A stretch of 64,000 nucleotides of DNA from Scenedesmus sp. ARA3 (taxonomy: Eukaryota > Chlorophyta > Chlorophyceae > Sphaeropleales > Scenedesmaceae): NCBI GenBank assembly GCA_004335835.1, contig RWJK01001488.1:101195-165194 (forward strand), in the 5' to 3' direction. Positions 46,700 through 57,714 of the stretch are shown here, piece by piece. The notes under the pieces were generated by a model. It worked only from the letters and a program-made list of their open reading frames with translations. It was not told the DNA's origin and made no database searches. Position 1 is the stretch's first letter. Each line of letters opens with the position of its first letter. Both the position numbers and the translations under genes were made by a program.

Positions 46700-48630
46700 C
46701 AGGCCTCTCACCAACACAGGTGCGCTTGCTGAATGGCGGATGCAGCAGCAGGGGCGATTGCAGCAGCAGGGGCGGAAGGTTGTAAGGCAGAGGCGCATAC
46801 AGCTGCTGCTGACAGCAGCAAGGTTGCTGGCATGATAAACCGATGAATCGCTGGATGCAACGCGGCTATGGCCTCTGCTGCAGCACATGCGGATGCTTGC
46901 AGGCTTCTAGGAACATCTGTAAACGTGCTGCTGCCGATGATACTACCGAATCAGCACGCTGGCCCATGGGGAGCCCAGGCTGTGCTCACCCGCATCCCGG
47001 AAGATAAGACATGGCTCTGCTGCGCCGCATGTGCTGCTGAAGGTGTGATATGCTTGTAAGAACAGCAAATCTGGCTCAGAGAGCAGTGTCTTGCTGCACA
47101 ACTTTTACGCGCTCGTCAGGTCAACGCTTCCACGAGCCTGTTTAAAGCAGCGATCCGATGTATATGAGTCATGCCAATTTCATTGGGTTGTTTATCAGCC
47201 TATAGATGTAGCCTGGCTTGTAGCAACCGCACCCAGTCAGACTTTGTTTTGACGGTGACAACAGGGGTGTCAGGGTTCTGCTCTCGACCTGCCTATTGGG
47301 CCACTGCCAGTGCCTAAACAGGGAGGCCTTACATAAAGATTCACTAGGTCGAGGGTTTGCAGGTAAACACACTTTGCGAAGCACAATGCAAAGTACTGGG
47401 CTGCGAGGGCATGGGGCAGTCACCACAAATTGTCTCGCGAGCGACACATGGCTAGGACTCCTAGCTCGGAGCCCCCCCTCCCCCCTCCCCACCAAGCTCT
47501 ATGGCTGCCAGCACTGCTTGGACCGGTACTAATGCGTTGTACGGCTGTTGCGGTGTGCGGCTGTACCGTGCAGCCGTACGGCTGTACCGTGCAGCCGTAT
47601 AACGCAACAGCCGTACACGTGTGTCGGACACACGTGTGCCACAACCCGGGTTCTCATGTCCTGTCGCATTTTTTACCTACCTGTCACATCGCCGCAGCAC
47701 TGCTGACTCACTGTGGGACACTGCAGTGTGAGTCTAATGTTCAGGTTGGGCAGCACTCCCCCNNNNCCCCAGACTGTTGATGACAATGGCAGACCGCGTA
47801 TGTAACAGGGGCAAGCCTTATCGCATAGCAAAGGATGGAGTTTACTGGCCAAAAAGCAACGGCACCGCAACGCCGCTTAACTGCCCGTCCCAGCAACCCC
47901 AGCATATGCACGCGTATCAGTATCATACAGTCATGATGACGAATGCCCTGCAACGCCATCAGCTGCACTGCAGCCTGGCAGGCATCATGTGCCCAGCTGT
48001 CCTGCCCAGCATGCAACTTCAGCACAGCCCGGCTGCTGGAACACTTATCACATGCGCTTGTCAGTGACCGTCCTTGACAAGGTGTCACGGCGTCGGACAC
48101 TGTCAACACGACTTGTGACAAACACAGAACCAGATGCCAACAATAACGCTCACATGAACCTGCAGCGCGCTTGCATGGCACATGTTGCACGGGCTGCCAT
48201 TTAGCGTACTCTGCTATCGCCTGCCCCTAACTTCTTACCCAGCGATCTCTGCAGACATAACCCAAAACCCAGCCCAAGTAACAATCTCATGCAAGCTTGA
48301 GCAGCAGCTATGTGTAGTTCAAGCCACGAGTCAGGCCCACCGCTGCAATGCCAGCACAGCACAAAATGCAGGCTTGGGTCACCCCCCCCCCCTCCCTTGT
48401 TGGCCATCAGCGCGCACAAGGCAGCAGCCTTGATCACAACAAAGGAAGCTGCGCTAATGGCCAGCATACCCACTTCAGGGTAGCAGCTGCAGCCCAGGCA
48501 GCTCCAGCGCTTCTGCTGCTGCAGCAGAAAGCGCCGCTACAACAGCAGCTGCATGAGCTGCTGAACATACACACCAGCCGCAGCTCCTGTTCGCACAGCA
48601 CGGCAGCCACAGGAGCTGCACCTGCGCTGC
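46700..48630. other. Intergenic region with palindrome cluster and small gap
   Basis: Upstream flank of the F-box gene and 3' flank of the phosphatase gene. It holds palindromes at 47538-47637, C-rich runs near 47469 and 48380, and four N at 47763-47766. No gene recognised. Confidence 0.5.
47538..47637. repeat. Palindrome cluster
   Basis: Outer inverted arms TGTACGGCTGTTGCG (47538-47552) and CGCAACAGCCGTACA (47603-47617) enclose two tandem 21-base units (47558-47578 and 47579-47599), each near-palindromic. A further palindrome, ACACGTGTGTC/GACACACGTGT, follows at about 47616-47637. The single strand could fold into a long hairpin. Confidence 0.75.
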
Positions 48631-48704
48631 TCACAGGAAGTAGTCTGGCGCTGCCCGCTTTGACTGCGCCCCGCGTGCCTCCTGAGGAGCAGCCTCAAAC
48701 ACCT

Positions 48705-48792
<88 letters not shown>

Positions 48793-51700
48793 CGGGCATA
48801 AGTTTCATGCAGCCATTCATGGGCCACACGCATTGCGAACTTGCAGTCACTGCTGCCAGCATGCTGCGCTGCAAGCCACCTTAGCTGATGCATCACAGCA
48901 TCACCAACTGCTGCAGCCTTACCGTTGTGACAGCAGCCTCCCCTTGAAGTTCTTGTTGAGGTGCTCATCCAGCTCAAAGATGTTCCAGCGTCGATTTATA
49001 TGTTTATCAACAGTAACAATCGGCAAAACATGCACGGCAGCCTCACCTTGAAGTTCTTGTTGAGGTGCTCATCCAGCTCCAGGATGGCCGCGATGTTGCC
49101 ACACCTGCCCGGCAGCAGCAGCAGCAGCGATACAGCAGCAGCAGTGAGGTACACTGACAGGCGTCATGTTCAGCATGGAGCATCCTCATGTTCATCTGCA
49201 GGATGTTACATCGACACCCATACGTAGCACATGTAGCACATGTGCACCCTGTCTGCTGCAACACAGCCTCAAAGCTGCATTGCACACCTGCCTCCTTCTT
49301 GAAGTTTGCAGCACGAGCAGCACCAAGCCACAACAGAAGAGCCTATGGCCAAACAACCGCGCACCTGTAGCAGTAGTTGGGCGCGCTCCACACCGTAACC
49401 AGCTGGTCGTGAAACATCCACTTGTAGCCGTCCATCACCAGCTGGTGTGCTCTGCAGATGAGGCTGATCTTGTTGTTGCTGCTGAAGTTGCTGCACACAT
49501 CGCCGCCAAAGAGGTAGCCGGCACCCCGCGGGCTGAGGCCCCAGCCCTCAATATCCTCTGGGTCACTCCACAGCAGGTCGCACATGGCACCGTCGTGCGG
49601 CACCTCCTGCTTGCGGTCTATGGTGCGGATCTGCAATGCGGCATGCACCAGGCAGCAACAGCAATCGCAGCGTGATTTAAACGTCGCAGGGAATGGGTGC
49701 GGGGCACAGCAGCTGCCTGTAAAGCAAGGTGGCTCCACAGCTTAGCAAGGATGGTGCAGGAAGGAAGATGCCGGACAGCTGCGTTGCAGGGTGGTGCTCT
49801 GCAGGGCCGGGCACTGCTGGCAGCAGCATCGGCCGCTTGCGCTCTCAAGCACCTGCTGTTCGCTGAGTAGCATGTTGAACATTGACATGATCTTCATCAC
49901 CAATAGCACCACAGCGTACATGTTGACTGAGCCACCATCGCATCATAGAGAACTCGAGCACGCCTGCTGCTGCAGCCAGCCGCCAGCGCACCTGGTCCAG
50001 CGTATTGATGGTGGGTGACAGCCCGCCATGCACGCCCTTGGTGTTTCACTGAGCAACCAACTATCATCGTCAAATCCACCAGCAGCAGCAGATCACACAT
50101 ACTGGTGAAGCAGCCGTCAGCGCACCTGGTCCAGCGTGTTGATGGTGGGCGACAGCCCGCCGTGCACGCAGAATATCTGGTTGTCCACCACTGCCGACAA
50201 GCTGCAGGGCATCACAAGCAAGCCACAGCCAGGCAGCAAGGCACACATCAGCTTCGTCAAGGGATAGCAGAGTATAGAGCATCATCTGCAGCTGCACGTA
50301 TGCAGCATAAGGATATACACAGGCGCTGCCGATCTCAAAGCAGCAATGTGCATGGCTGCAGTGAGCTGGGCGTCATACGCGGCTGCAGGCACCACACGCA
50401 TGCACGCACCTCAGGTAGTCAAACACGTCTGTGCAGTAGCGCCACACGTTGACTGAGCCGTACTTGCGCAGGCACTCGTCGTAGAAGCCGTACACCTGCC
50501 ACACCATCATCAGCAGCAGCCAGCATGTCAATCATTTACACCTGGTATGCATTGCTTCAGATACAACCACGTAGCTGCTGTGCTGCGTGCTGGCACTGCA
50601 CGCTGCCTGCTCAGTCCGCCTGCTTGCATCGCCAGCATGCAAGAGTCAGCAGCCACTGCAGCTGACGCGCCATTTGCTTGAGCGTGCTACTGCTTCTGTT
50701 ATTTTCAAGGATACACATGTGCCACTGGCTGCAGGGTCCAGAGCTGGCGTCAGTGGCTCTGCTGCTGCACCTAACCTGCGTAATCTGCTGCTGTCTTCAG
50801 CAGTGTATGCACGCAGCTGGCTGCAGAGAAGCCAATCGTGCTCTATTGCTGCCAATGCTGCTGTGGCCCCCACCTGCGTGATCTGCCTGCTTTCATGGTT
50901 GCCGCGTATCAGCGTGATGCGGTCCGGGTAGCGCACCTGGCAGCAGCAGCAGCAGCAGCAGCAGTGGCAGCTAGCAGTTGACCATGATGTGCTGACCAAG
51001 ATGCATGAGCCAGAAGCGCATGTGATGTTGTCCGAGTTCATCGCCCATCCTGCACTGCCCGTGACATGCTGCGCTGCATGGTCACATTGCAGCTCCCTCT
51101 CCCTTGCTGCGGCCCACGCTTGCGAATGCTGCTGCTGCTGCGGCTGGTGCTCCTGCGCTGCTCAGGCGACGTGATCCTGCTGAACCGCTGACGCTGGGCT
51201 CATATTAACGTGCCAGCAGCAGCAGGAAGGTGTCCACGCTGCTGCTGCTCCTGCTGCTGCTGCTGCTGCTGCTGCACACTGAGCAACTAGCCACGCAACT
51301 CCCCTGAAGCCACACCTTGAGTGCCAGCAGCAGCAGGAAGGTCTCCACGCTGTAGAAGCCGCGATCCACAAAGTCGCCCATGAACAGGTAGTTGGTCTGA
51401 GGGCAGTCGCCGCCAACCTGCAGGGGCAGCAGCAGCGGCCAGCGGTGGCAGCGCCAGGTGCACAGGGTGTGAATGAATATCGCTGCTGTGCTTCCAGCTC
51501 AACCCAAGCTACCCCCTCCATGATCGGGCGCGGCCACATGTGTTGACCAAATCACACACGCCACATGTGTAATGTTATTGTTACTATTATTGAACATGTG
51601 AACACTGTTGAATTGGTAACATGTTTACACATGCCAGTGCCGCACCTGGAAGAGCTCCATGAGGTCGTAGAACTGGCCATGGATGTCACCACCTGCAGGA

Positions 51701-52653
51701 AACACAACAGGGCACACGAGCGCCCGCAGCATAAGACTAATGAAACAATAACAGCCTCAGCCATGCTCTGGTTTAGATTGTTGAGCTATTGTGTGATTGG
51801 TGTGATGCTGCAGTGCCAACGGCTGCCTGCAGTGGCTGATGCCTATGTGCGTGCCTGCGCTGCTGGCCTGCTTGCAAGCTCAGCTGCAAGATTGCGGTTG
51901 TTGCCTGTGCTTCGGCTGCCTGTGCGGGTGTGGGTCTTGTTGGGTGTATGTGTGTCCCTTGATGAACAAGTGCACATGCAGAAAGGCAGCTTCCGAATGT
52001 GCTTGTGTGTGCATGGATCAGCATGCTGTGCAGGACAGTTCAGCATTGCACAGCCAGGCATGCAGTTTACTGTCACACAGTGCAAAGACAGCAGCTGTCT
52101 TGTATCATGGTGCCAACTGCAGAGACAGTCTCTCAATGTCAACACAGTGTCCTCAGCTGGCTGTGAAGTATGGACGATGGGGGTGTGATGCATCATGGTG
52201 TTGCTGCTGATGTAGTCGCTGCTGCGCTGCGCCATTCACCAATTGTACTGCCATGCGCGCGCTGCTATTGTTGATACACTGCAAACTTTGCTCAACCCAA
52301 CACAGGTACGAAGCCATGGTACGTGAACTGCACCGCGCAACAGAACATCTGCAACAGTCGCATGCTGTGCACCGTCAGTGCTTCTGCCATTTCTGCTTAT
52401 GTCTGCCTTTTGTTCACTTTTCACTGCAGCTGCACCATGTACAGCCACATATGTGCTTTTAGATGTTCAGCTGAAAGCACACTGAGCAGCATCACTCACA
52501 GACTGTGACAGGTGCGTCCACCCGCTGCACGTTGCTCTCCTCCACCAGCACCTCCAGCGCTTTCTGGCAAAGGATCTTGACCTCGTTCTCTTTCAGCGGC
52601 TCACAACGCTTAAGCTGCTCTATCCATCGGTCCAGCTCCGACTGCCCCGCCAT
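48631..52653 (-). CDS. PPP4C: Protein phosphatase 4 catalytic subunit
   Basis: Metal-dependent Ser/Thr phosphatase of the PP2A-like group. Nine exons: 52653-52500, 51692-51646, 51417-51316, 50936-50874, 50495-50410, 50201-50126, 49630-49365, 49104-49047, 48702-48631. Phases close to give 307 residues, the usual length of this subunit. The signature blocks are present and intact: [59 protein letters not shown] and [12 protein letters not shown]. They include the metal ligands and catalytic His. The C-terminus APDYFL matches the methylatable Leu tail. DYNA-type PP2A sequence is not seen, and the [14 protein letters not shown] block favours PP4 over PP2A or PP6. It acts in nucleus and cytosol with regulatory subunits. 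Several exon edges are duplicated in its introns. Confidence 0.96.
48705..48791 (-). repeat. Intronic CTG tract (gene sense) before the last PPP4C exon
   Basis: About 28 CAG triplets on the plus strand, so CTG in gene sense, directly abutting the acceptor of the final exon at 48702. There is no separate pyrimidine tract. Confidence 0.9.
48935..50040 (-). repeat. PPP4C donor-edge copies after exons 6 and 8
   Basis: The exon 8 end ([11 protein letters not shown]) recurs at about 48935-48990, where the donor has become GGGAGG. The exon 6 end ([14 protein letters not shown]) recurs at about 49985-50035 with its GTGCG donor kept. Sequence between them is normal exon and intron. Confidence 0.85.
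50755..51240 (-). repeat. PPP4C donor-edge copies after exons 3 and 4
   Basis: A worn copy of the exon 3 end ([10 protein letters not shown]; copy DTFLLLLA) lies at about 51205-51240. A short copy of the exon 4 end lies at about 50755-50785. Both are downstream of their exon in gene sense. Confidence 0.65.
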
Positions 52654-54079
52654 CTGGGCAGCTGTCGGGGCAGGCAGCCCCTGCTGCTGTCAACGTGTAC
52701 AGATGGGGTGCTGCTGCTCACTCCACAGCCGGGTCTAGGGATAGTTACGCGAACATCATGATCGTGAATTGACAGACAAAATGGAACAAGCGATTCGAGA
52801 AGGCACCGGTACAGGAGCAAGGAGACAGAGTTGAAAGGGCTGGTGGAGGTACTTCAACAACGTTCAAAGCCCAGCGTTGCGAATGAACAAATGTATTTTG
52901 ATGATCGCACGCTAGCAGTCTGGTGCTCCCAATTACTCACGCGTTACTTCCACGAAGAAGCTCACAGGGGTCAGGGCTTGGGTGCCCCATCACATGACAC
53001 TCAGCAAGCAGTGCTTGCTCAAGGTGGCTACTGTTCTGCAGGGCAGTTGTCAGCTTCAAGCTACTGGGTATAGATACTGATCTTTTGCAGGTCACTTGTC
53101 GTATGTTCACCTCCTGCTGCGTCTGTGGCAAGCACCATATGCTGCTTTCAGCCTGTTTGCGCTTTTGAACAGTCTGTCTGTTTTCCTCTGCCTGATGGAT
53201 GCTTTGGCATTGCTCACAGCGCGAATCAATCACATGGGAGCTGTTCAGTCTGGCAGCTGGTTGCACATGTGCGTGCTGAGTGCAGCTCAGCACGGTGGTG
53301 CTGGAGTGTAGGGTGTCCAAGAAACTTTTTTTTGAAAGCTAGTATGACCCGACGCAGCAGCAGCAGCACAACAGGCGACGCCATGGACATGGAGGGTCAG
53401 CACTCGCAGCACCCAGCAGCATTCACCCTTAACCTGCTGTTGGCATGCGCCGGCATAACAGCAGCACCGTGCTCGTGAACAGCAGCAGCAGGCACTGCTG
53501 GCTGAGTCATGTTTCTAGTATCATCTCCCGCTCTCTTGCATGGATGACAACTTCAGCCCACTGTGCAACGCAAGCAGCATCTGCTGCGCTCAATACGCCA
53601 CTCATCAGCACTGCTGGTCCAGCAGTGCTGGTTGGCGAAACATGCAATTGCTGACACAGCCACTGTCCTGTGTTGTCCTGCATGCAAATGTGGCCATGTC
53701 TGCATCATACAGCAGCAGGTGTGATCCTTCCAGCATCCGCTGATGACAGCCTGGACTGCATTGCCGCCCCCCCACACAGCCAGACCCTGCTGCATACCAT
53801 CGTGACTGATGCCCAAGACAATGCTTGAGGTGACCAACCGTTTGAGCAACCTTTGTTTGATAGCATTTTGTGTTGCGCAGGTGCAGATGAACACGCTACG
53901 GCTGGTATGCATCCAGCAGCAGCTCAGAGGCCTGCAGACTGAGTCGCTTGTCTGCACAGTCTGCCCATAGCCAGGTCACCATCATACCAGTCTCATGTTG
54001 AGTGAATGTTGAACCGCATCTATGCACCCATCAACCGAACAGTGCTTCAGGTGCGTGGTCTGCTTGCTGCCTGAGGTGG

Positions 54080-54110
<31 letters not shown>

Positions 54111-54351
54111 TGCAGTGTCGCGCTTCAAGACTAGCAATTCTCAATTAATGTTGTGCTAAAACTTATGCGTCTCTGTTGGCCTACACGCCCACCAGTTTGC
54201 TTGACTGGACCCTTAACACACATTCAGAGCACCGGGACCGCGAGGAAGAGCCCATTACTCGGCCGCTTCATTCAACAAGAGAGTGCTTGCGTTGTTCGAG
54301 AAGCTGATTTTGTCGGCGTGACATTCAGCAGTCCCGAAGCAGCCGACACAA
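52654..54351. other. Divergent intergenic region
   Basis: Between the start of PPP4C (-) and the start of the bL21 gene (+), so it should hold both promoters. I see no clear GGAAGGTCA cluster and no exon with coding character. Confidence 0.45.
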
Positions 54352-55941
54352 ATGCAGTGCACTCTGCCCAAGACAGGCCTGCGGGCCAGCAGCAGGCCCA
54401 TGGCATTTGCCGGACACGTTGCACCTTGCAGACCCGTGACATTCGTGTCAGCCAAGCGGCCAGCAGTGCAGAAACTGGCGATTCAGTGCCAAGCAGGTGC
54501 GACTCGTGTGGCCAATCGTTGCTTTCAGCAAGTCTTTCCGCAATTGTTGCCGTTGAAGCTTGCGAGGCTATCAAACATATACGGCAGACATTGCCGCCAA
54601 TGGGGCTGCACAGGGGAAGGCCTTGCTGCTGCTGCTGCTGTCCACCTCACTTGTGGCCCTGTTTGTGCCGATTGCAGCAGCCGCAGCAGAGGCCGCAGCA
54701 CCAGCACAGCAGGCAGGCAAGCCAACCCTGCACAGCCAGGCAGCGCCTGAGGTGTACGCAGTGGTGGAGGTTGGCGGCAAGCAGATGTTTGTGGAGCCTG
54801 GCAAGTGGTACACATGCAACAGGCTGCAGGTGAGGCGCGGCTACAGCTGCTGAATGGCAAGTTGGTAGCAAGCTTCTATTGTTTAGGAGACTGGGCATAT
54901 AAGCCACCAAATAAGAAGAGCAGCAGGGTTCACGGTGCTTGGTCAGGAAGCTGTCGGCCAGCCAGTGCAGCAGGCAGCAGGGGCCAGGCGCTGGCGAGAC
55001 TCCAACAGCGGCACACCCATGTTTGGTGTAGAGCAGACAGCTTCAGGTCACCAGCATACGCACAGCAGATTTGAGAAGCCGGTTGGCAGCAGACAGAGGC
55101 AGCAGGACAAGTGCAGCCGCATGGGGCAGCAGCTGACTAGCTCAGGAGCGGACTGGCAGTCACAGGGTGGCACACCCGATGCCACTGCAGTCTGAGGCAG
55201 ATGATGCGTCGTTAAACTTAGCAGCTGAAGCCATCTATCCTATCGATCAGAAACCCAGCAGCCTCCTTGTTGAGGCAACAGCAGCACTACTGTAGCAGTG
55301 CTGCTGCTGCTGCTGTGCTGCACTCATCAGGCTGCGGCAGCAGGGGACTGGCAGCAGCATCTGTGCTGCCACCTGAACAGAGGCCACTGCAGTCTTCCAG
55401 CTGCAGTAGTACCGCAGCAGCAGAAGCAGAAGCAGCGCCAGTCTCACAGCCGCAGCAGGGACATGCCAGCATCTGCAGCAGGCAGCGCTGGCAGCAGCTG
55501 CAGGCACTGTGCAGCAGTCACCAGGGCACTTTGCAGCAGGCTATGTCTGGCTAGCAAACCGTGTTAATTTTGAGGTGCTCAACATGTTACGAGTCGCGGC
55601 AGAGTTTGACAGGGCACACATGTGGCCCATCTGCACCTGCTTCTGTGTGAGGCGTGTGTGGACTCTCCTGGCAACTTTGTCAGAGGATTCTGCTGGCAAC
55701 ACCGGACTATTTTGTGCTGTCACCCGTTGAGCACCCTCTGCTGCTGCCGCTGCCGCTGCCGCCAGGTGGATGTGGGTGACACGATCTGCCTGGGCCGCGT
55801 GCTTTTGCTGCACGCTGTCATGCTGCTGCTGCTGACGTTCTGCTGCCGCTGCTGCTGCTGCCAGGTGGACGTGGGTGACAAGATCCGCCTGGGCCGCGTG
55901 CTGGCCCTATGCCACGTCATGCTGCTGCTGCTGCCGCTGCC

Positions 55942-56002
<61 letters not shown>

Positions 56003-57076
56003 CCAGGTGGATGTGGGTGACAAGATCCGCCTGAGCCGTGTGCTGGCTCTATGCCACGTCATGCTGCTGTTGCCGCTGCTGCTGCTGACATGCTGCTGCC
56101 GCTGCCGCTGCTGCTGCTGCTGCTGCTGCCAGGTGGATGTTGGTGACAAGATCCGCCTGGGCCGCGTGCTGGCGCTGAAGCAGGGCGACAGCTTCACAGT
56201 GGGCAAGCCCTACCTGGAGAATGTGGCCGTGGAGGCAGAGGTGCTGGAGGAGCTGCGCGGGCCAAAGGTGCGGCGTAACATGTTAGTTTGTTGTCTTTTG
56301 GTTCAAAAATGCTGTCGTAACATGTTGTTAGCTGTGTATTGGTTGTGTGGGCAAGCCCTACCTGGAGATTGTGGCTGTGGAGGCAGAGGTGCTGGAGGAG
56401 CTGCGCGGGCCACAGGTGCTTGTTATTGTGTGATGTGTCACGGCATCGTGTTTAAATGTCATTTCATGTTATCATGTGTTGGTGATGTTGGTTGGGCCGG
56501 GTGGGGCTGATGCGCGGGCGCCAAATTGATTGCGAAGGTCGTGTTTGCCAGGGTGTGCAGGGCACTTGCAAGTTGCACCTCTTGCATATACAATTGAACC
56601 ACAACTCTGTCTTCAATGTATGACAGTTCCTGACTATCATACTTAAAGGACGGGTGTGTTATTTGTGGTGTGTGCAAGATGTGCGACTTGTAGGTTGCTG
56701 TGTGCTAGCTGCTGGTTTTCGGAGTCATGTAGGCTGAGGTTGTTATGTGGATTGCTTGAAAGGGGCTTGTGGGGCGTGGGTGTCTCGGGGTGTTGTGCGA
56801 GAAACCCGGCCATGGGCCCCGCGTCACATTGGAGCGGAGCGGAAGGAGCACTGCACGATGCCATGCGCAGCGCTCTTGAGCACCAACACTATCTGTTCAT
56901 TGTGCTTGTTGCTTACAGCTGCTGCTGCTGCTGCTGCCGCCGCCCTGCATCGTGTTACTTCTTCGCTTCTGCCCCGCAGCTGATTGTGTACAAGATGAAG
57001 CCCAAGAAGCACTACAGGAGGAAGACCGGCCACAGGCAGGAGCTGACCAAGTTCATGGTCACCAGCATCAGCGCAT

Positions 57077-57078
<2 letters not shown>
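54352..57078 (+). CDS. Chloroplast ribosomal protein bL21
   Basis: Nuclear gene for a large-subunit plastid ribosomal protein. Exons 54352-54496, 54588-54829, 56133-56267 and 56980-57078 join in phase to 206 residues. The N-terminal part ([20 protein letters not shown]..., rich in Ser, Arg and Ala) is a transit peptide. The bL21 core begins [19 protein letters not shown], continues [19 protein letters not shown] and [17 protein letters not shown], and ends [19 protein letters not shown], the basic RNA-binding tail with its GHRQ motif. Between the transit peptide and the core is an unusual hydrophobic stretch ([20 protein letters not shown]). Exon 1's join to exon 2 is my best phase-consistent choice. 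Intron 2 carries three acceptor-edge copies and intron 3 one donor-edge copy. Confidence 0.92.
55764..56132 (+). repeat. Acceptor-edge array before bL21 exon 3
   Basis: Copies of the exon start encoding [15 protein letters not shown] begin at about 55768 ([15 protein letters not shown]), 55863 and 56005, ahead of the authentic start at 56133. Each is preceded by CTG/CCGCTG tracts and CCAG|GTGGA. Confidence 0.92.
56350..56415 (+). repeat. Donor-edge copy after bL21 exon 3
   Basis: The exon end encoding [20 protein letters not shown] recurs 150 bases downstream as [20 protein letters not shown] and is followed by CAG|GTGCTT. Confidence 0.9.
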
Positions 57079-57128
<50 letters not shown>

Positions 57129-57714
57129 CGCTGTTGGTGATGTGACTTTACTGCAGCACCAGCAGCATTCAAGGCAGCAGCAGCAGCTGCCAGCTGCTGG
57201 GTCAGCAGCAGTGCTGGGGTGTTGTGCTGTATGGCAGCAGTGCTGCAGCTGCTGCGCATGACGGGTGACTGACTGGCTTGCAGGGTCGGGTGGGGCGCTG
57301 TATTGATAGAATGATAGGGGTTCATGTATTGGTGGGGTTTGTAACTGAGCGATCATTACTACTTTTGCCCGGCTGATGGTGGATGGATTTCTTTTGAAAC
57401 CCTTAGTGCTCTGAGGGGCTCCTGCATCGGCAACTTTATTTATACGCGTCTGTGTCCAGGGCCTGCAGCAGAAACAGGATGAGGCAGCTACAGGAAGCCT
57501 CCTCCTCGTCACAGCATCCTCTGCCACCTTGTATACAAGATGCAAGCTCAAAGCATCCTGGTTCATCGGGCTGCTTTTTGCGAGAGGTTGACAGGACACG
57601 TGGCTCGTTACTAGGGCTTTGCAACTCACTGCGAGCTTCTTTTGCACGTTCGTCTCTGGATACGCGTGAGCTGCACATGCCACTACCACCGGTTTTACTA
57701 GCACTGTCACAACA
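57079..57714 (+). other. 3' flank of bL21 and upstream region of the GNAT gene
   Basis: Begins with a CAG tract (57078-57126) directly after the bL21 stop, in the presumed 3' untranslated region. No other feature seen. Confidence 0.5.
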
